NCBI RefSeq assembly: GCF_014058685.1
Contig: NZ_CP059055.1
Coordinates: 558,001 to 622,000 of the forward strand
DNA: 64,000 nt
Source of the DNA: Lactobacillus johnsonii
Lineage (GTDB): Bacteria > Bacillota > Bacilli > Lactobacillales > Lactobacillaceae
Reading direction: 5' to 3'
The notes under the pieces are model-generated. The model searched no databases and had not been told where the DNA came from. It was given only the letters and a program-made list of their open reading frames with translations. The position numbers and the translations under genes are program-made. Shown here in pieces: positions 44,708 to 53,320 of this stretch. Each line of letters starts with the position of its first letter. The first letter of the stretch is position 1.

Positions 44708-46132
44708 TTAACTTTGTAAACGATCAGTATTAATGGAGAAACTTAAACGAGATAAAGTTAATTCACGCTTTACTAAGTTGCCAACAGTTTTATGAGTAAG
44801 GTCAAGAACCTTTTGTGCATTAGCTGCATTAGCCTTAGTTAAATATTGAATTAGCTTTTGTCCACTTAATTTTTCAGCTTCTAAATCAGTTTGATGAATT
44901 AAGTGATTGGTAAGCTGATCAGCAGTAGGCAAAAATCCATCTAATCCACTTAATAGAGATTTCATTTCGTTATAACTTGGTTGAATTAAAGCAGCAACAG
45001 TTCTTGAGAGCCAATATGCTTCATTTGGATCATATGCATCAGTAGTGTTCTCATATTCGGGAGCAGTGCCATTGGCATTAGCATAAAATGGAACATAAGG
45101 GTTAAAGGCCGTTGGAGCAAAATTAAGCCATGCAATACCAGCAATGCCTGCTGGAACTTTATTTCTGATTTCGAGAATGTGTGATTCAGCACATCTTGCC
45201 ATAGAAATTGGACGGAATTTAGTTCTATCATCTTTTGGTGTGTTATCAGCTAATGGATCATAGATCGTCTCATTATAGTGAGAGCTAAGAACATAACCAA
45301 CATCTTCACGTTTTAACTTACGATTTGGCTTGAAACTAAAATCTAGGTCGTTGCTGGTAGGTGAGAAAGCAATATGTCCTAAATAGCGTTGACCAAACCA
45401 AACACGTGGTGTGTTATAGCAACGATCACGTGAATTAGATGTACCAAAAATATGGCGGAAGTTAAATTCATCAGGATCAGGGTTAAGATTATTTTCCTCT
45501 ACAAATTCTCTAATGCCAGGAGCCCACATAAAGCGACTACTGTCATCAAAGTCGATATCTTGTAAGGAAACTTGGTTGGCTATTACAGCAGCTTTGTCAT
45601 CATCAAGTTTTTCTGCAACCCAATAGTGACCTGTTGGAATTTCCATATACCAAATTTCATCTTTGTCACTAAAAGCAATTCCATTTCCTTCATGAGAACC
45701 ATATTTTTCAATTAATTTTCCTAGGTATTGAACACCATCGCGAGCAGAATGAATAAATGGCAATACTATACTTAATAGAGCATCTTCACCAATTCCATTA
45801 CTTACTAGTGGATCTAATCCCAATACTTGAGGATTCCCATATAAGCTTTCAGTAGCACTCATAGCAACGTTTTCACTGTTGATTCCACATTCACCGAATT
45901 GACCGTGAATTTTATAATCAACAAAAGGAGCCATTTGGTAACGAAGTGCATTTTCAGGTAGAGGAATATCTAATCCTGTTACATATGAATGAAAAGTTTG
46001 CTTTTCTGATTTAGCAGGAACAACTACAAACTTTACTGGCACGTTACATACTTCAGCGTCACAATCTCGTGCAATAATTGTCGAACCAGCAATATTGGCT
46101 TTTTTACCAACTAGAACAGTGGTACATGCCAT
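44708..46132 (-). CDS. pepD: dipeptidase, C69 family
   Basis: Cytoplasmic Ntn-type dipeptidase of 474 residues. The N-terminal MACTTVLVGKKANIAGSTIIARD carries Cys3, which becomes the nucleophile after removal of the first residues. Length equals PepDA-type enzymes of lactobacilli. RBS AGAAAGGA. It sits between the two permease-PepC pairs, 33 bp after the second pepC copy. Confidence 0.93.
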   Translation of the reverse strand: MACTTVLVGKKANIAGSTIIARDCDAEVCNVPVKFVVVPAKSEKQTFHSYVTGLDIPLPENALRYQMAPFVDYKIHGQFGECGINSENVAMSATESLYGNPQVLGLDPLVSNGIGEDALLSIVLPFIHSARDGVQYLGKLIEKYGSHEGNGIAFSDKDEIWYMEIPTGHYWVAEKLDDDKAAVIANQVSLQDIDFDDSSRFMWAPGIREFVEENNLNPDPDEFNFRHIFGTSNSRDRCYNTPRVWFGQRYLGHIAFSPTSNDLDFSFKPNRKLKREDVGYVLSSHYNETIYDPLADNTPKDDRTKFRPISMARCAESHILEIRNKVPAGIAGIAWLNFAPTAFNPYVPFYANANGTAPEYENTTDAYDPNEAYWLSRTVAALIQPSYNEMKSLLSGLDGFLPTADQLTNHLIHQTDLEAEKLSGQKLIQYLTKANAANAQKVLDLTHKTVGNLVKRELTLSRLSFSINTDRLQS

Positions 46133-46165
46133 ATATAATCGTCCTTTCTAAAGATATTTTTCTCT

Positions 46166-47491
46166 TTAAATTGGGTTCATTGCGTTCCAGTATGGAAGCA
46201 TTACTGGTTCTTTTTCATAAGCAGCAAGTTGTTCGTCAGTTAAGTACTTCTTATTGACAACAGTTTCGTAGGTGTATTGTTCCATCCAGTCATTGCCCAT
46301 AATGAAGTAACCTTTGTGACCAACTTTTGGACCCCAAGAGTTTTGAATCTTCCATCTAATTGGCTTGTCATCACGCATGTCAACACCAGAGATAAGCATT
46401 GCATGTGTTGGTAAACTTTCACGGTATTCAAATCTCTTAGTCTTGTCAGTACCTAACTTAATACCAAATGAACGATCCCAGTCAAAGACTTTTTCAGTTA
46501 AAAGACCAGCTTGTGGTGCCCATTCTTGAAGAACGTCACAACCAAACCATACAGGTTCATCATCTTTCAATTGTTCAATAGCAGTCTTTTCCATATCCTT
46601 CATTGAAACGTTGAAGTAACGACTTGGTTGTCCACCAACCATATTGCCAGAAATTTCAACTCCGAATGGGGTGTTGTATGGATACTTTTCACCTGGTAAG
46701 TTCATTAACTCAACATAGTCACCTAAGTTAATGTCAACGAACTTCTTGAAGAACTCTAATGGAGTAATTTGACCAGTGGTGTGGTATTCATTGTTTTCGT
46801 CACGGTATTCATAAGTGAATTTCTCTGGAGGAGTACCTAAAGCAATAGCTAATACACGGTAGTTTTCTGCGTTCATTTGACGAAGTACACTCTTCATCTT
46901 TTCATCAGATGCATCACTGTTAGCTAAATCACGTAACTTCAAAGCGTCCTTTTGTAACTTTCTGTCATACATACGGTTTAATTCTTGAGAGTTAGCACTA
47001 ACTGCATCTTCTGGCATTTCTTCGATTGGAACAATACCGTACTTTTCGATTAAGTCGACTAGTAATTGCCAATCACCACCATCTTGTTGTGGAGTAGTAA
47101 GTAACCAGTTAACTAGACGGTCAGACAATGGACGATCAGCTGTGTTAATAATGTTTTGGTAGAAGTAGTTACCCTTTTCTAGCTTGTCGTAGAAGTAAAC
47201 GTAGCTAGGTGACAATTCCATGTCCTTAATGTGGTGCTCTTTTTCAATGTGGTAACGAATGAAGTTTAAACCTGAGAAGTCCCAGCAACGACCAGATTGT
47301 TTTTGGTTTAAAACTTTATTTGAATCAACATCAATTGAGAATACAAATGGGTGAGAATTAATTTCACTTTGATTTGTAATTGATTTCTTGATACCGTTCT
47401 TCATTACGGCATTTTGAGTGTTACGATACTTTGGTGTATCTAAAAATTCTGATCTAACTTGTTTTAAATCTTCATTATCAATTTGTACCAT
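46166..47491 (-). CDS. pepC: aminopeptidase C (C1B), copy 2
   Basis: Paralogue of the PepC at 41626, also 441 residues with Cys69 (QKQSGRCW), the PTHAMLI histidine and IQNSWGP asparagine segments. Synonymous codon use looks more optimised than in copy 1, so this may be the more highly expressed form. It follows the second permease copy by 33 bp. Confidence 0.95.
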   Translation of the reverse strand: MVQIDNEDLKQVRSEFLDTPKYRNTQNAVMKNGIKKSITNQSEINSHPFVFSIDVDSNKVLNQKQSGRCWDFSGLNFIRYHIEKEHHIKDMELSPSYVYFYDKLEKGNYFYQNIINTADRPLSDRLVNWLLTTPQQDGGDWQLLVDLIEKYGIVPIEEMPEDAVSANSQELNRMYDRKLQKDALKLRDLANSDASDEKMKSVLRQMNAENYRVLAIALGTPPEKFTYEYRDENNEYHTTGQITPLEFFKKFVDINLGDYVELMNLPGEKYPYNTPFGVEISGNMVGGQPSRYFNVSMKDMEKTAIEQLKDDEPVWFGCDVLQEWAPQAGLLTEKVFDWDRSFGIKLGTDKTKRFEYRESLPTHAMLISGVDMRDDKPIRWKIQNSWGPKVGHKGYFIMGNDWMEQYTYETVVNKKYLTDEQLAAYEKEPVMLPYWNAMNPI

Positions 47492-47524
47492 AATAATCTC
47501 TTTTCTTTAAAATCGATAATCTAT

Positions 47525-49174
47525 TTAACTTTCATCAGTTGAAATCTCGTTGTTTTCATCAGCTTTAACAATGTCGTCGGATACTTGTTCGTTTGGCTTA
47601 TAAGGACGCTTGATTGGCATACCCATTGGGTTTTGATCTTTAGACATAACAGTTGTTGGGACGTTTGATAAAGCCTTTCCAGGTTTCTTAAGTCCTTCAA
47701 TTTCCCAAGTAAATGGGGCAAACTTGTTATTTGGATTTACCCAATCAGTGTGTTTCTTTGAAAGTTGATATAAAACAAAACAAACTATCAAAACAACAGC
47801 AACTAAGGCTAAAATAACAGAAACATAAACTATTGGTGAACCAACTTCTGCTTTAACTTGTGCTGGTGGATAGATAGCAAGAACAATTCCGAAAACCGAT
47901 GAAATTATACCTACTCCTCCAACAAGCCAAGCCCCAAACTTACCACCTGGTACTTTAAATGAACGAGGGCGGTTAGGTTGGTCATAACGTAAACGTAGGA
48001 AAGCAGTAAACATTAAAATGTAGTAAAACATATATAAAACAGTGATTGTTTGAGTTAATAAGATAACAAATCCTTCAACATTTGGAATCAGTTTTACTAA
48101 GTAAGCAACAACTGTCATTCCTGCAATTTGCGTATACATTAAGTGTGCCGGCATATTGTGTTTATTGTTCTTTTGGAACCAATGTGGCAAGAAACCACTT
48201 CCTCCGACTTGACCTAACATAAATGATGGACCTGCCATATTAGTTACAACCATAGCAATTGTGTTGAAAAGTAGAGCCCAAACAAGAACCATGTACAACC
48301 AAGGCATCCCAATTGTTGATCCTAAAATCCTGAATACAGAGTAGAGAGTGTATAAAACATTAATTTGTTTTTCAGGAATAATCATAGCAATGATTACAGT
48401 ACCAACAACAAAGATTAAGAAAGCAAGAATAATTGAAATAAACATTGCTTTTGTGAAATCTTTTTCAGGATGTTTTAGTTGTTTAATATGAGCTGCATTA
48501 GTATCAATACCTGTGTATGAGAAGAATACACCAGCAGCTAGAGCTAACGTACTCATACCATTCCACTTAGGAATCAATCCTTTAGGTGTCATCGGAATAA
48601 CAGGTTGATGCCCTTGGGCTACCCACACAATAGCTAAAATAACCATAACCGCTAAAGGAATTAGACTTCCGATAATAACACCGTATTTAGCGATGTTGGA
48701 GAAAGCCTTAACACCTTTAGTAGCTAAATAAGTAAGGACCCAGTATAAAATGATCCAACCTGTCATAATCAACAATTCATGTTGTGGTGCTTGAGCAAAC
48801 TTAACAGCTGCATCATAGTTAGGTGTATAGAACATGATTGTTGCTGTAAAACTTGGCATCCCCATCCCAAAGTTCAAAATCAATTGAAACCATAGGATAA
48901 GTAAACAGGTTAGTCCCCAGCCTTTACCTAAACCTTCACCAACCCAGCGGAAAATTCCTCCGCGGTTACTCCAACCAGAAGCTAATTCAGCTGCAACTAA
49001 AGCAGTTGGGATAAAGAAACAAATAGCTCCGATAGCAAAGTACGTTACTGATGCAAGTCCATAGAATGATTGCTGAACATCATTTGCTATTCCAGCAACT
49101 ATGGAAACATTCATCATCGTTAGGGCAAGGACAGATATATAGGTCTTTTTCTGTTGAGTTTTATTGTCTTCCAT
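47525..49174 (-). CDS. APC superfamily amino acid antiporter, GadC-like, copy 2
   Basis: A 549-residue 12-span permease, closely similar to the copy at 42978 through the whole length, including the C-terminal MSKDQNPMGMPIKRPY tail. ATG 49174 with RBS AGAAGGAG is preferred; an upstream frame from 49255 would add 27 hydrophobic residues without RBS. It is the first gene of the block reading leftward to 40237, so the promoter should be in 49175-49500. Confidence 0.88.
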   Translation of the reverse strand: MEDNKTQQKKTYISVLALTMMNVSIVAGIANDVQQSFYGLASVTYFAIGAICFFIPTALVAAELASGWSNRGGIFRWVGEGLGKGWGLTCLLILWFQLILNFGMGMPSFTATIMFYTPNYDAAVKFAQAPQHELLIMTGWIILYWVLTYLATKGVKAFSNIAKYGVIIGSLIPLAVMVILAIVWVAQGHQPVIPMTPKGLIPKWNGMSTLALAAGVFFSYTGIDTNAAHIKQLKHPEKDFTKAMFISIILAFLIFVVGTVIIAMIIPEKQINVLYTLYSVFRILGSTIGMPWLYMVLVWALLFNTIAMVVTNMAGPSFMLGQVGGSGFLPHWFQKNNKHNMPAHLMYTQIAGMTVVAYLVKLIPNVEGFVILLTQTITVLYMFYYILMFTAFLRLRYDQPNRPRSFKVPGGKFGAWLVGGVGIISSVFGIVLAIYPPAQVKAEVGSPIVYVSVILALVAVVLIVCFVLYQLSKKHTDWVNPNNKFAPFTWEIEGLKKPGKALSNVPTTVMSKDQNPMGMPIKRPYKPNEQVSDDIVKADENNEISTDES

Positions 49175-49689
49175 GAAAATACCCACTCCTTCTAAAAGGC
49201 AAAAGAAACTAACTAAAAAGATGGTTGGCTTGTGAATCTGTTTTATTAGCAACATCTGTTATTGATAATAAAGAGCGCTAGTAAAAGTTAGTAGTTCACA
49301 TGAGTTTTCATCAAAATAGAAAGTTAGTAAAAATAAATAGATATTTATATAACGACTTGCAAGTTTGAATAATAATTATCTATTCGCCTATTAGGGTAGA
49401 TGTTGTAAAGTAAAAAATCAAATAATAAGACTCGGTATGTTATTTAAAGGAAAATAAGTAATCTGAGTGCAATAAAGATTAGTATAGAGAGCATTTAACA
49501 AGTCTATAATATTAAAAAACAGAAATTATATAATTATATACTGGCAATAGAAATAACAGCATTACGTGCTAATAAACTATGAGTTAAAAGTATACGAAAA
49601 GAGCATGTCTAGGAATGAAGTTTAGACATGCTCTTTAGAAAATTATTTATCTTCGTATTGTGTTTGTAAAATAGTATTAAAAAATATAA
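49175..49689. other. intergenic region before the permease/peptidase block
   Basis: AT-rich DNA without a convincing ORF. AAAGTTAGTA occurs twice (near 49287 and 49320). A terminator hairpin is at 49598-49636. The promoter for the leftward block should lie here, but no hexamer pair was clear. Confidence 0.6.
49598..49636 (-). terminator. terminator downstream of the tyrosine-type permease gene
   Basis: AAAGAGCATGTCTA / TAGACATGCTCTTT stem of 14 bp, about 55 bp beyond the stop codon of the gene at 49690. It reads as a terminator mainly for the leftward transcript. Confidence 0.8.
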
Positions 49690-51126
49690 TTAATGTTTAG
49701 AAAAATTATTTTTTAAATTATACTTAGTCATTAAATTCTTAACTTCTGTTGTCCATGAATCTTTTCTAATTTTAACGAACCAGAATGGTAAAAGTGTCAA
49801 TACAATACTAATGATGGCTACAACAATGAAGTTGCTTAAAGTACCAACTGCAAAAGTAGCAATTAAAGCAATGATAATTGTGGCAATTAGTACAATAGAA
49901 ACAATCCATGCAATAAATGTATTTCCGACTTTAAATGGACGTTTTAGGTTAGGTTTTTGCAATCTCAATTTAATAAATCCAATTGCCATAAATACATATA
50001 CTACACAGTATAGAACTGTCGTAGCATTTACTAATTCTAGAAAGGCAGCGTTGATACCAGGAATTAATAGATATACTAAAGCAAAGAGGGAAATAATCGT
50101 AGCTTGAGTAAGGAGAACGGTATGTGAATCACCAAATTTGTCTGTCTTCCAGAATTTGAATTTTGGTGGATATAATCCCTTTTGTGCACTTGAAATAATA
50201 GTTTTTCCGGGTCCGGATGCCCATGCAGACAATTGAACACTTACCCCAATGAAGACTAGAATACTAAAGATATTAGCAATCCAAGATGGTAAGCCCAAAA
50301 TTTTATCAAAAACAATAACTGGTTGAACGATATTGTTTAAGTCAATTTGTGAAGATGGAACTACCGCACTTTCTAGAAATCCATTTACGGTATTTAATAA
50401 GAACATGAATACTAAAGTTATTAAAACACCAATTGGATAGTAAGATACTTTTTTAATTCTAGTAATGTAAACCGATGACATCTCAATTCCCGTAAAAATA
50501 AAGATGATAGGAGAAAAATACTGAAGAGATTTCATATCGGTTGGATCCGGAATTAATTTAGTGGCATTAAAATGACCTAAAATAGAAGCAGGGTGAATAC
50601 CGCTTTTGATTACTGCGCAAATACCCAGAATAGTCATTACAGCTAATGGAATATAAATTCCTAACCAAGCACCTATTTGGCCCGTAATCTTAGCCATATC
50701 GAATTTCATATTCAAAAATGTAATAATCCAATACACTACTAAAATAACGATGAGAGTAAATATGTTATTAGTACCTAGTTTATCTTGATTAATAGCTGTT
50801 GCCAAGAGTGGCGGTAGAGCAGAAGCAACCATAACCATTCCAGGAAACATTTGTACCCAAAGAAGCCAAGAAGTTGCAAACCCGAAGCTGGGACCTAATG
50901 AATTATTAACCCAAAGCTCAGGACCACCTTTTTCAGGAAAGGTACTACCAAATTCACCAGATATTAAACATATCGGTAAAGCAAATAGAAATGCAGCTAT
51001 TCCCATGTAGAAGAACATTGTCCAACCACTACCGGCAACATCAGGAATATTACGAATACTTGCTGCTAGGGCCACCGTCATCCCAATAAAGGTCATTAGA
51101 CCTACTTTTGAAGTTTGAGTTTTCAT
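49690..51126 (-). CDS. APC amino acid/amine exchanger, TyrP-like
   Basis: A 478-residue 12-span permease. The N-terminal LAASIRNIPDVAGSGWTMFF and the segment GGPELWVNNSLG..WLLWVQMFPGMVMVAS resemble tyrosine/tyramine exchangers (TyrP) of enterococci and lactobacilli. It lies 19 bp after the decarboxylase gene and is probably cotranscribed. A precursor/amine exchange coupled to decarboxylation would generate proton motive force; substrates are inferred from context. Confidence 0.83.
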   Translation of the reverse strand: MKTQTSKVGLMTFIGMTVALAASIRNIPDVAGSGWTMFFYMGIAAFLFALPICLISGEFGSTFPEKGGPELWVNNSLGPSFGFATSWLLWVQMFPGMVMVASALPPLLATAINQDKLGTNNIFTLIVILVVYWIITFLNMKFDMAKITGQIGAWLGIYIPLAVMTILGICAVIKSGIHPASILGHFNATKLIPDPTDMKSLQYFSPIIFIFTGIEMSSVYITRIKKVSYYPIGVLITLVFMFLLNTVNGFLESAVVPSSQIDLNNIVQPVIVFDKILGLPSWIANIFSILVFIGVSVQLSAWASGPGKTIISSAQKGLYPPKFKFWKTDKFGDSHTVLLTQATIISLFALVYLLIPGINAAFLELVNATTVLYCVVYVFMAIGFIKLRLQKPNLKRPFKVGNTFIAWIVSIVLIATIIIALIATFAVGTLSNFIVVAIISIVLTLLPFWFVKIRKDSWTTEVKNLMTKYNLKNNFSKH

Positions 51127-51145
51127 AACCTATACTTCCTTTAGA

Positions 51146-52984
51146 TTAAAGAATTTCGTTTAATTTCTTCTCCATAGATTTAGCTATTCCCTTTGAATAG
51201 AAGTCAAATAGCTTATTGTCATTTAGATAAGGAGTCATAATAGCGGCACGTAACAAGGTTACAGAACCAACTTTGTTCCATTCATCTTTGGTAAAGCCCA
51301 TCTTCTCGATAAATGGAACTGGTGAATCGCCATATGTATCTTTTCTAAAGATAGTGTGGGAGGTAAGGAATCTATTTGAGTAAACGTGACTATCGTACAT
51401 TGATGAGAAGTCAAACATTTTTTCGTTTAATTCGTTTGTCTTTTCTAGACTAGTTTCACCATTAATCTTTAATACCCAATCAACCATGTTAAAGTCAGGG
51501 TTATCTAGTGGATAAACATCAACTTCTTTGCCTTTTACATTAAACTTCAATTTCTTTAAGAAGTTTCTGAATCTTTGAGCAGCTTCAATAGATGATCCAA
51601 CTAAACGTCCATATCCTGTTACATTCAATGGAAGAGTACGATGTGCAGCCCAAACGGCAGCTGCAGTAGCACCAGCTTTCGATCCACCAATAATGTATGA
51701 ACCTAACATGTCAGGTGCAGAAGCTGTCTTCTTTTCAAATACATATGGAGCAAAGTAAGAAATAACGTTACGCATAGCTTGATACTTAATGGCGATACCA
51801 CCTGCTGAATATGGAACATAACCCATCTTGTGTGGATCAACTGTTACTGATTCAGCCTCTTCAATAGCCTTAAAACCACGGTAAACATGTTCAGAAATTC
51901 TAACTGGGTAATTGAATACATGGTGTTTCTTTAAGAGATCAGCTAATTGATCGTATTCTACAAAGTTTCCATTTTCATCCTTGAATAATGCACGACCATA
52001 ACCACCGTAAGCAGCATCAACGTGAAGATAGAAGTAAACGCCTTGTTTTTCCATTTCTTTACGGAACTTAACGATACGATCTACTTCATCAACTTGTCCT
52101 TCTTCAGTAGTACCGACAACAGCTACAACGCCTAAGATTGGAATCTTCTTTGCAGCAAGATCCTTAATAGTGCTTTCTAACTTGTCAATATCCATTCTGA
52201 AGTCGCTCCTTACAGGAATTTGAATCATTTGATCCAAGCCAACTCCAGAAATATCTAAGGCCTTCAACCAAGAATAGTGCTTAGTGTAAGGAACAATGAA
52301 CTTACCTAATTTTTGAATGTTTTTACCACTACGTGAAGAGTGGGCTTTAACTTCATCAATTTGTTCAGGTGTAAGAGTAGCAAGGATTTTTAGGACATCT
52401 TCGACAGACATGTTGAGCAATTCCCATTCGCTCTTACCCTTCACTTTATCTGGAACAACTTCCTTGAAAGCTAAAGGCATAGATTTAAATTGACGAGCGT
52501 ACCATAAACCTTCAAGGTTAGCCATTGAACCATCATGAGTAATGTGACCCCAGCCATGCTTATAATCAAAAAGCTTAGCGAAGTCTTCACCAACTTCTGC
52601 TTCCATCTTTGAGGTTGCCATTGAAGATTCCAAAGCAACGTTATTACTATTCCATAGCATTGCGTAGCAGTATGCTAACATTGAGGGCATCAAGGTATCT
52701 GAATTCATTTGTCCCCAATAACGACCAGCTGACATCCATGGAATAGTGCCTGGCCGTAATCTTTGGTCCAATTCACTTAATACTTCATGTTGACGACGTA
52801 AAGAATCTTGATATTCTTTCTTTGTTTCCTCATTATCTGTAATGGCAGGAATATCGGAAGGAATATAATTCTTTCTCCATCCTAAATGGTTTTGGACCAA
52901 TCTAGTTAATTCATTGAGATAGGTCGAACCATTTTCCGACTTATCACCAATAAACAATGATTTATAGTTTACATCTTCGCTCAT
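51146..52984 (-). CDS. PLP-dependent tyrosine-decarboxylase-type enzyme
   Basis: Group II decarboxylase of 612 residues from ATG 52984 (AAGGAGG upstream). It matches bacterial tyrosine decarboxylases: SLFIGDKSENG, LGWRKNYIPSD, GRYWGQMNSDTLMPSMLAY, HGWGHITHDGSMANLEGLWYAR and the PLP lysine (about 384) in DPHKMGYVPYSAGG. The product would be tyramine and/or phenylethylamine with consumption of a proton. It pairs with the exchanger downstream. No tyrS or nhaC copy adjoins it, unlike enterococcal tdc clusters. Substrate choice is not settled by sequence. Confidence 0.87.
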   Translation of the reverse strand: MSEDVNYKSLFIGDKSENGSTYLNELTRLVQNHLGWRKNYIPSDIPAITDNEETKKEYQDSLRRQHEVLSELDQRLRPGTIPWMSAGRYWGQMNSDTLMPSMLAYCYAMLWNSNNVALESSMATSKMEAEVGEDFAKLFDYKHGWGHITHDGSMANLEGLWYARQFKSMPLAFKEVVPDKVKGKSEWELLNMSVEDVLKILATLTPEQIDEVKAHSSRSGKNIQKLGKFIVPYTKHYSWLKALDISGVGLDQMIQIPVRSDFRMDIDKLESTIKDLAAKKIPILGVVAVVGTTEEGQVDEVDRIVKFRKEMEKQGVYFYLHVDAAYGGYGRALFKDENGNFVEYDQLADLLKKHHVFNYPVRISEHVYRGFKAIEEAESVTVDPHKMGYVPYSAGGIAIKYQAMRNVISYFAPYVFEKKTASAPDMLGSYIIGGSKAGATAAAVWAAHRTLPLNVTGYGRLVGSSIEAAQRFRNFLKKLKFNVKGKEVDVYPLDNPDFNMVDWVLKINGETSLEKTNELNEKMFDFSSMYDSHVYSNRFLTSHTIFRKDTYGDSPVPFIEKMGFTKDEWNKVGSVTLLRAAIMTPYLNDNKLFDFYSKGIAKSMEKKLNEIL

Positions 52985-53049
52985 TTTAATAATCCTCCTT
53001 TTAAAATAAGCAGCGCTTATTAAATAACGCTTCTTCACTTTCAGCATTC

Positions 53050-53077
53050 AGTATAATTTAAAAAAAAAAAAAAGCAA
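53050..53077 (-). promoter_or_regulatory. putative decarboxylase promoter with an A14/T14 spacer tract
   Basis: On the minus strand TTGCTT (53072-53077) and TATACT (53050-53055) are 16 bp apart, and most of the spacer is a homopolymer of 14 (A at 53060-53073 on the plus strand). It ends 66 bp before the start codon. Slippage in the tract would change promoter spacing. Confidence 0.55.
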
Positions 53078-53151
53078 TAATTTACCCTCGAGAGATGAAA
53101 AAGCAATAAATATATAACTATTTATTCTTGAAGTTAGAGCTAGGAAAAACA

Positions 53152-53197
53152 TAAAAAGGACACCTAACAATTACACTAATTTTTTAGGTGTCTTTTA
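53152..53197. terminator. terminator-like hairpin between divergent genes
   Basis: AAAAGGACACCTAA pairs with TTAGGTGTCTTTT with one bulge, and T- and A-runs on the outside. It stands between the divergent decarboxylase and APC genes and so may be a leader hairpin or an insulator. Confidence 0.65.
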
Positions 53198-53320
53198 AGC
53201 ACAATATATACAATATATTGGATACGAAAAATTTGTTTTTTTAATTTTCTACTGCTATGGTAAGCATGAGAGTAAATATGTAGCTAATATAAATGAACAG
53301 TTTCAAAGGTGGTAAGTACT

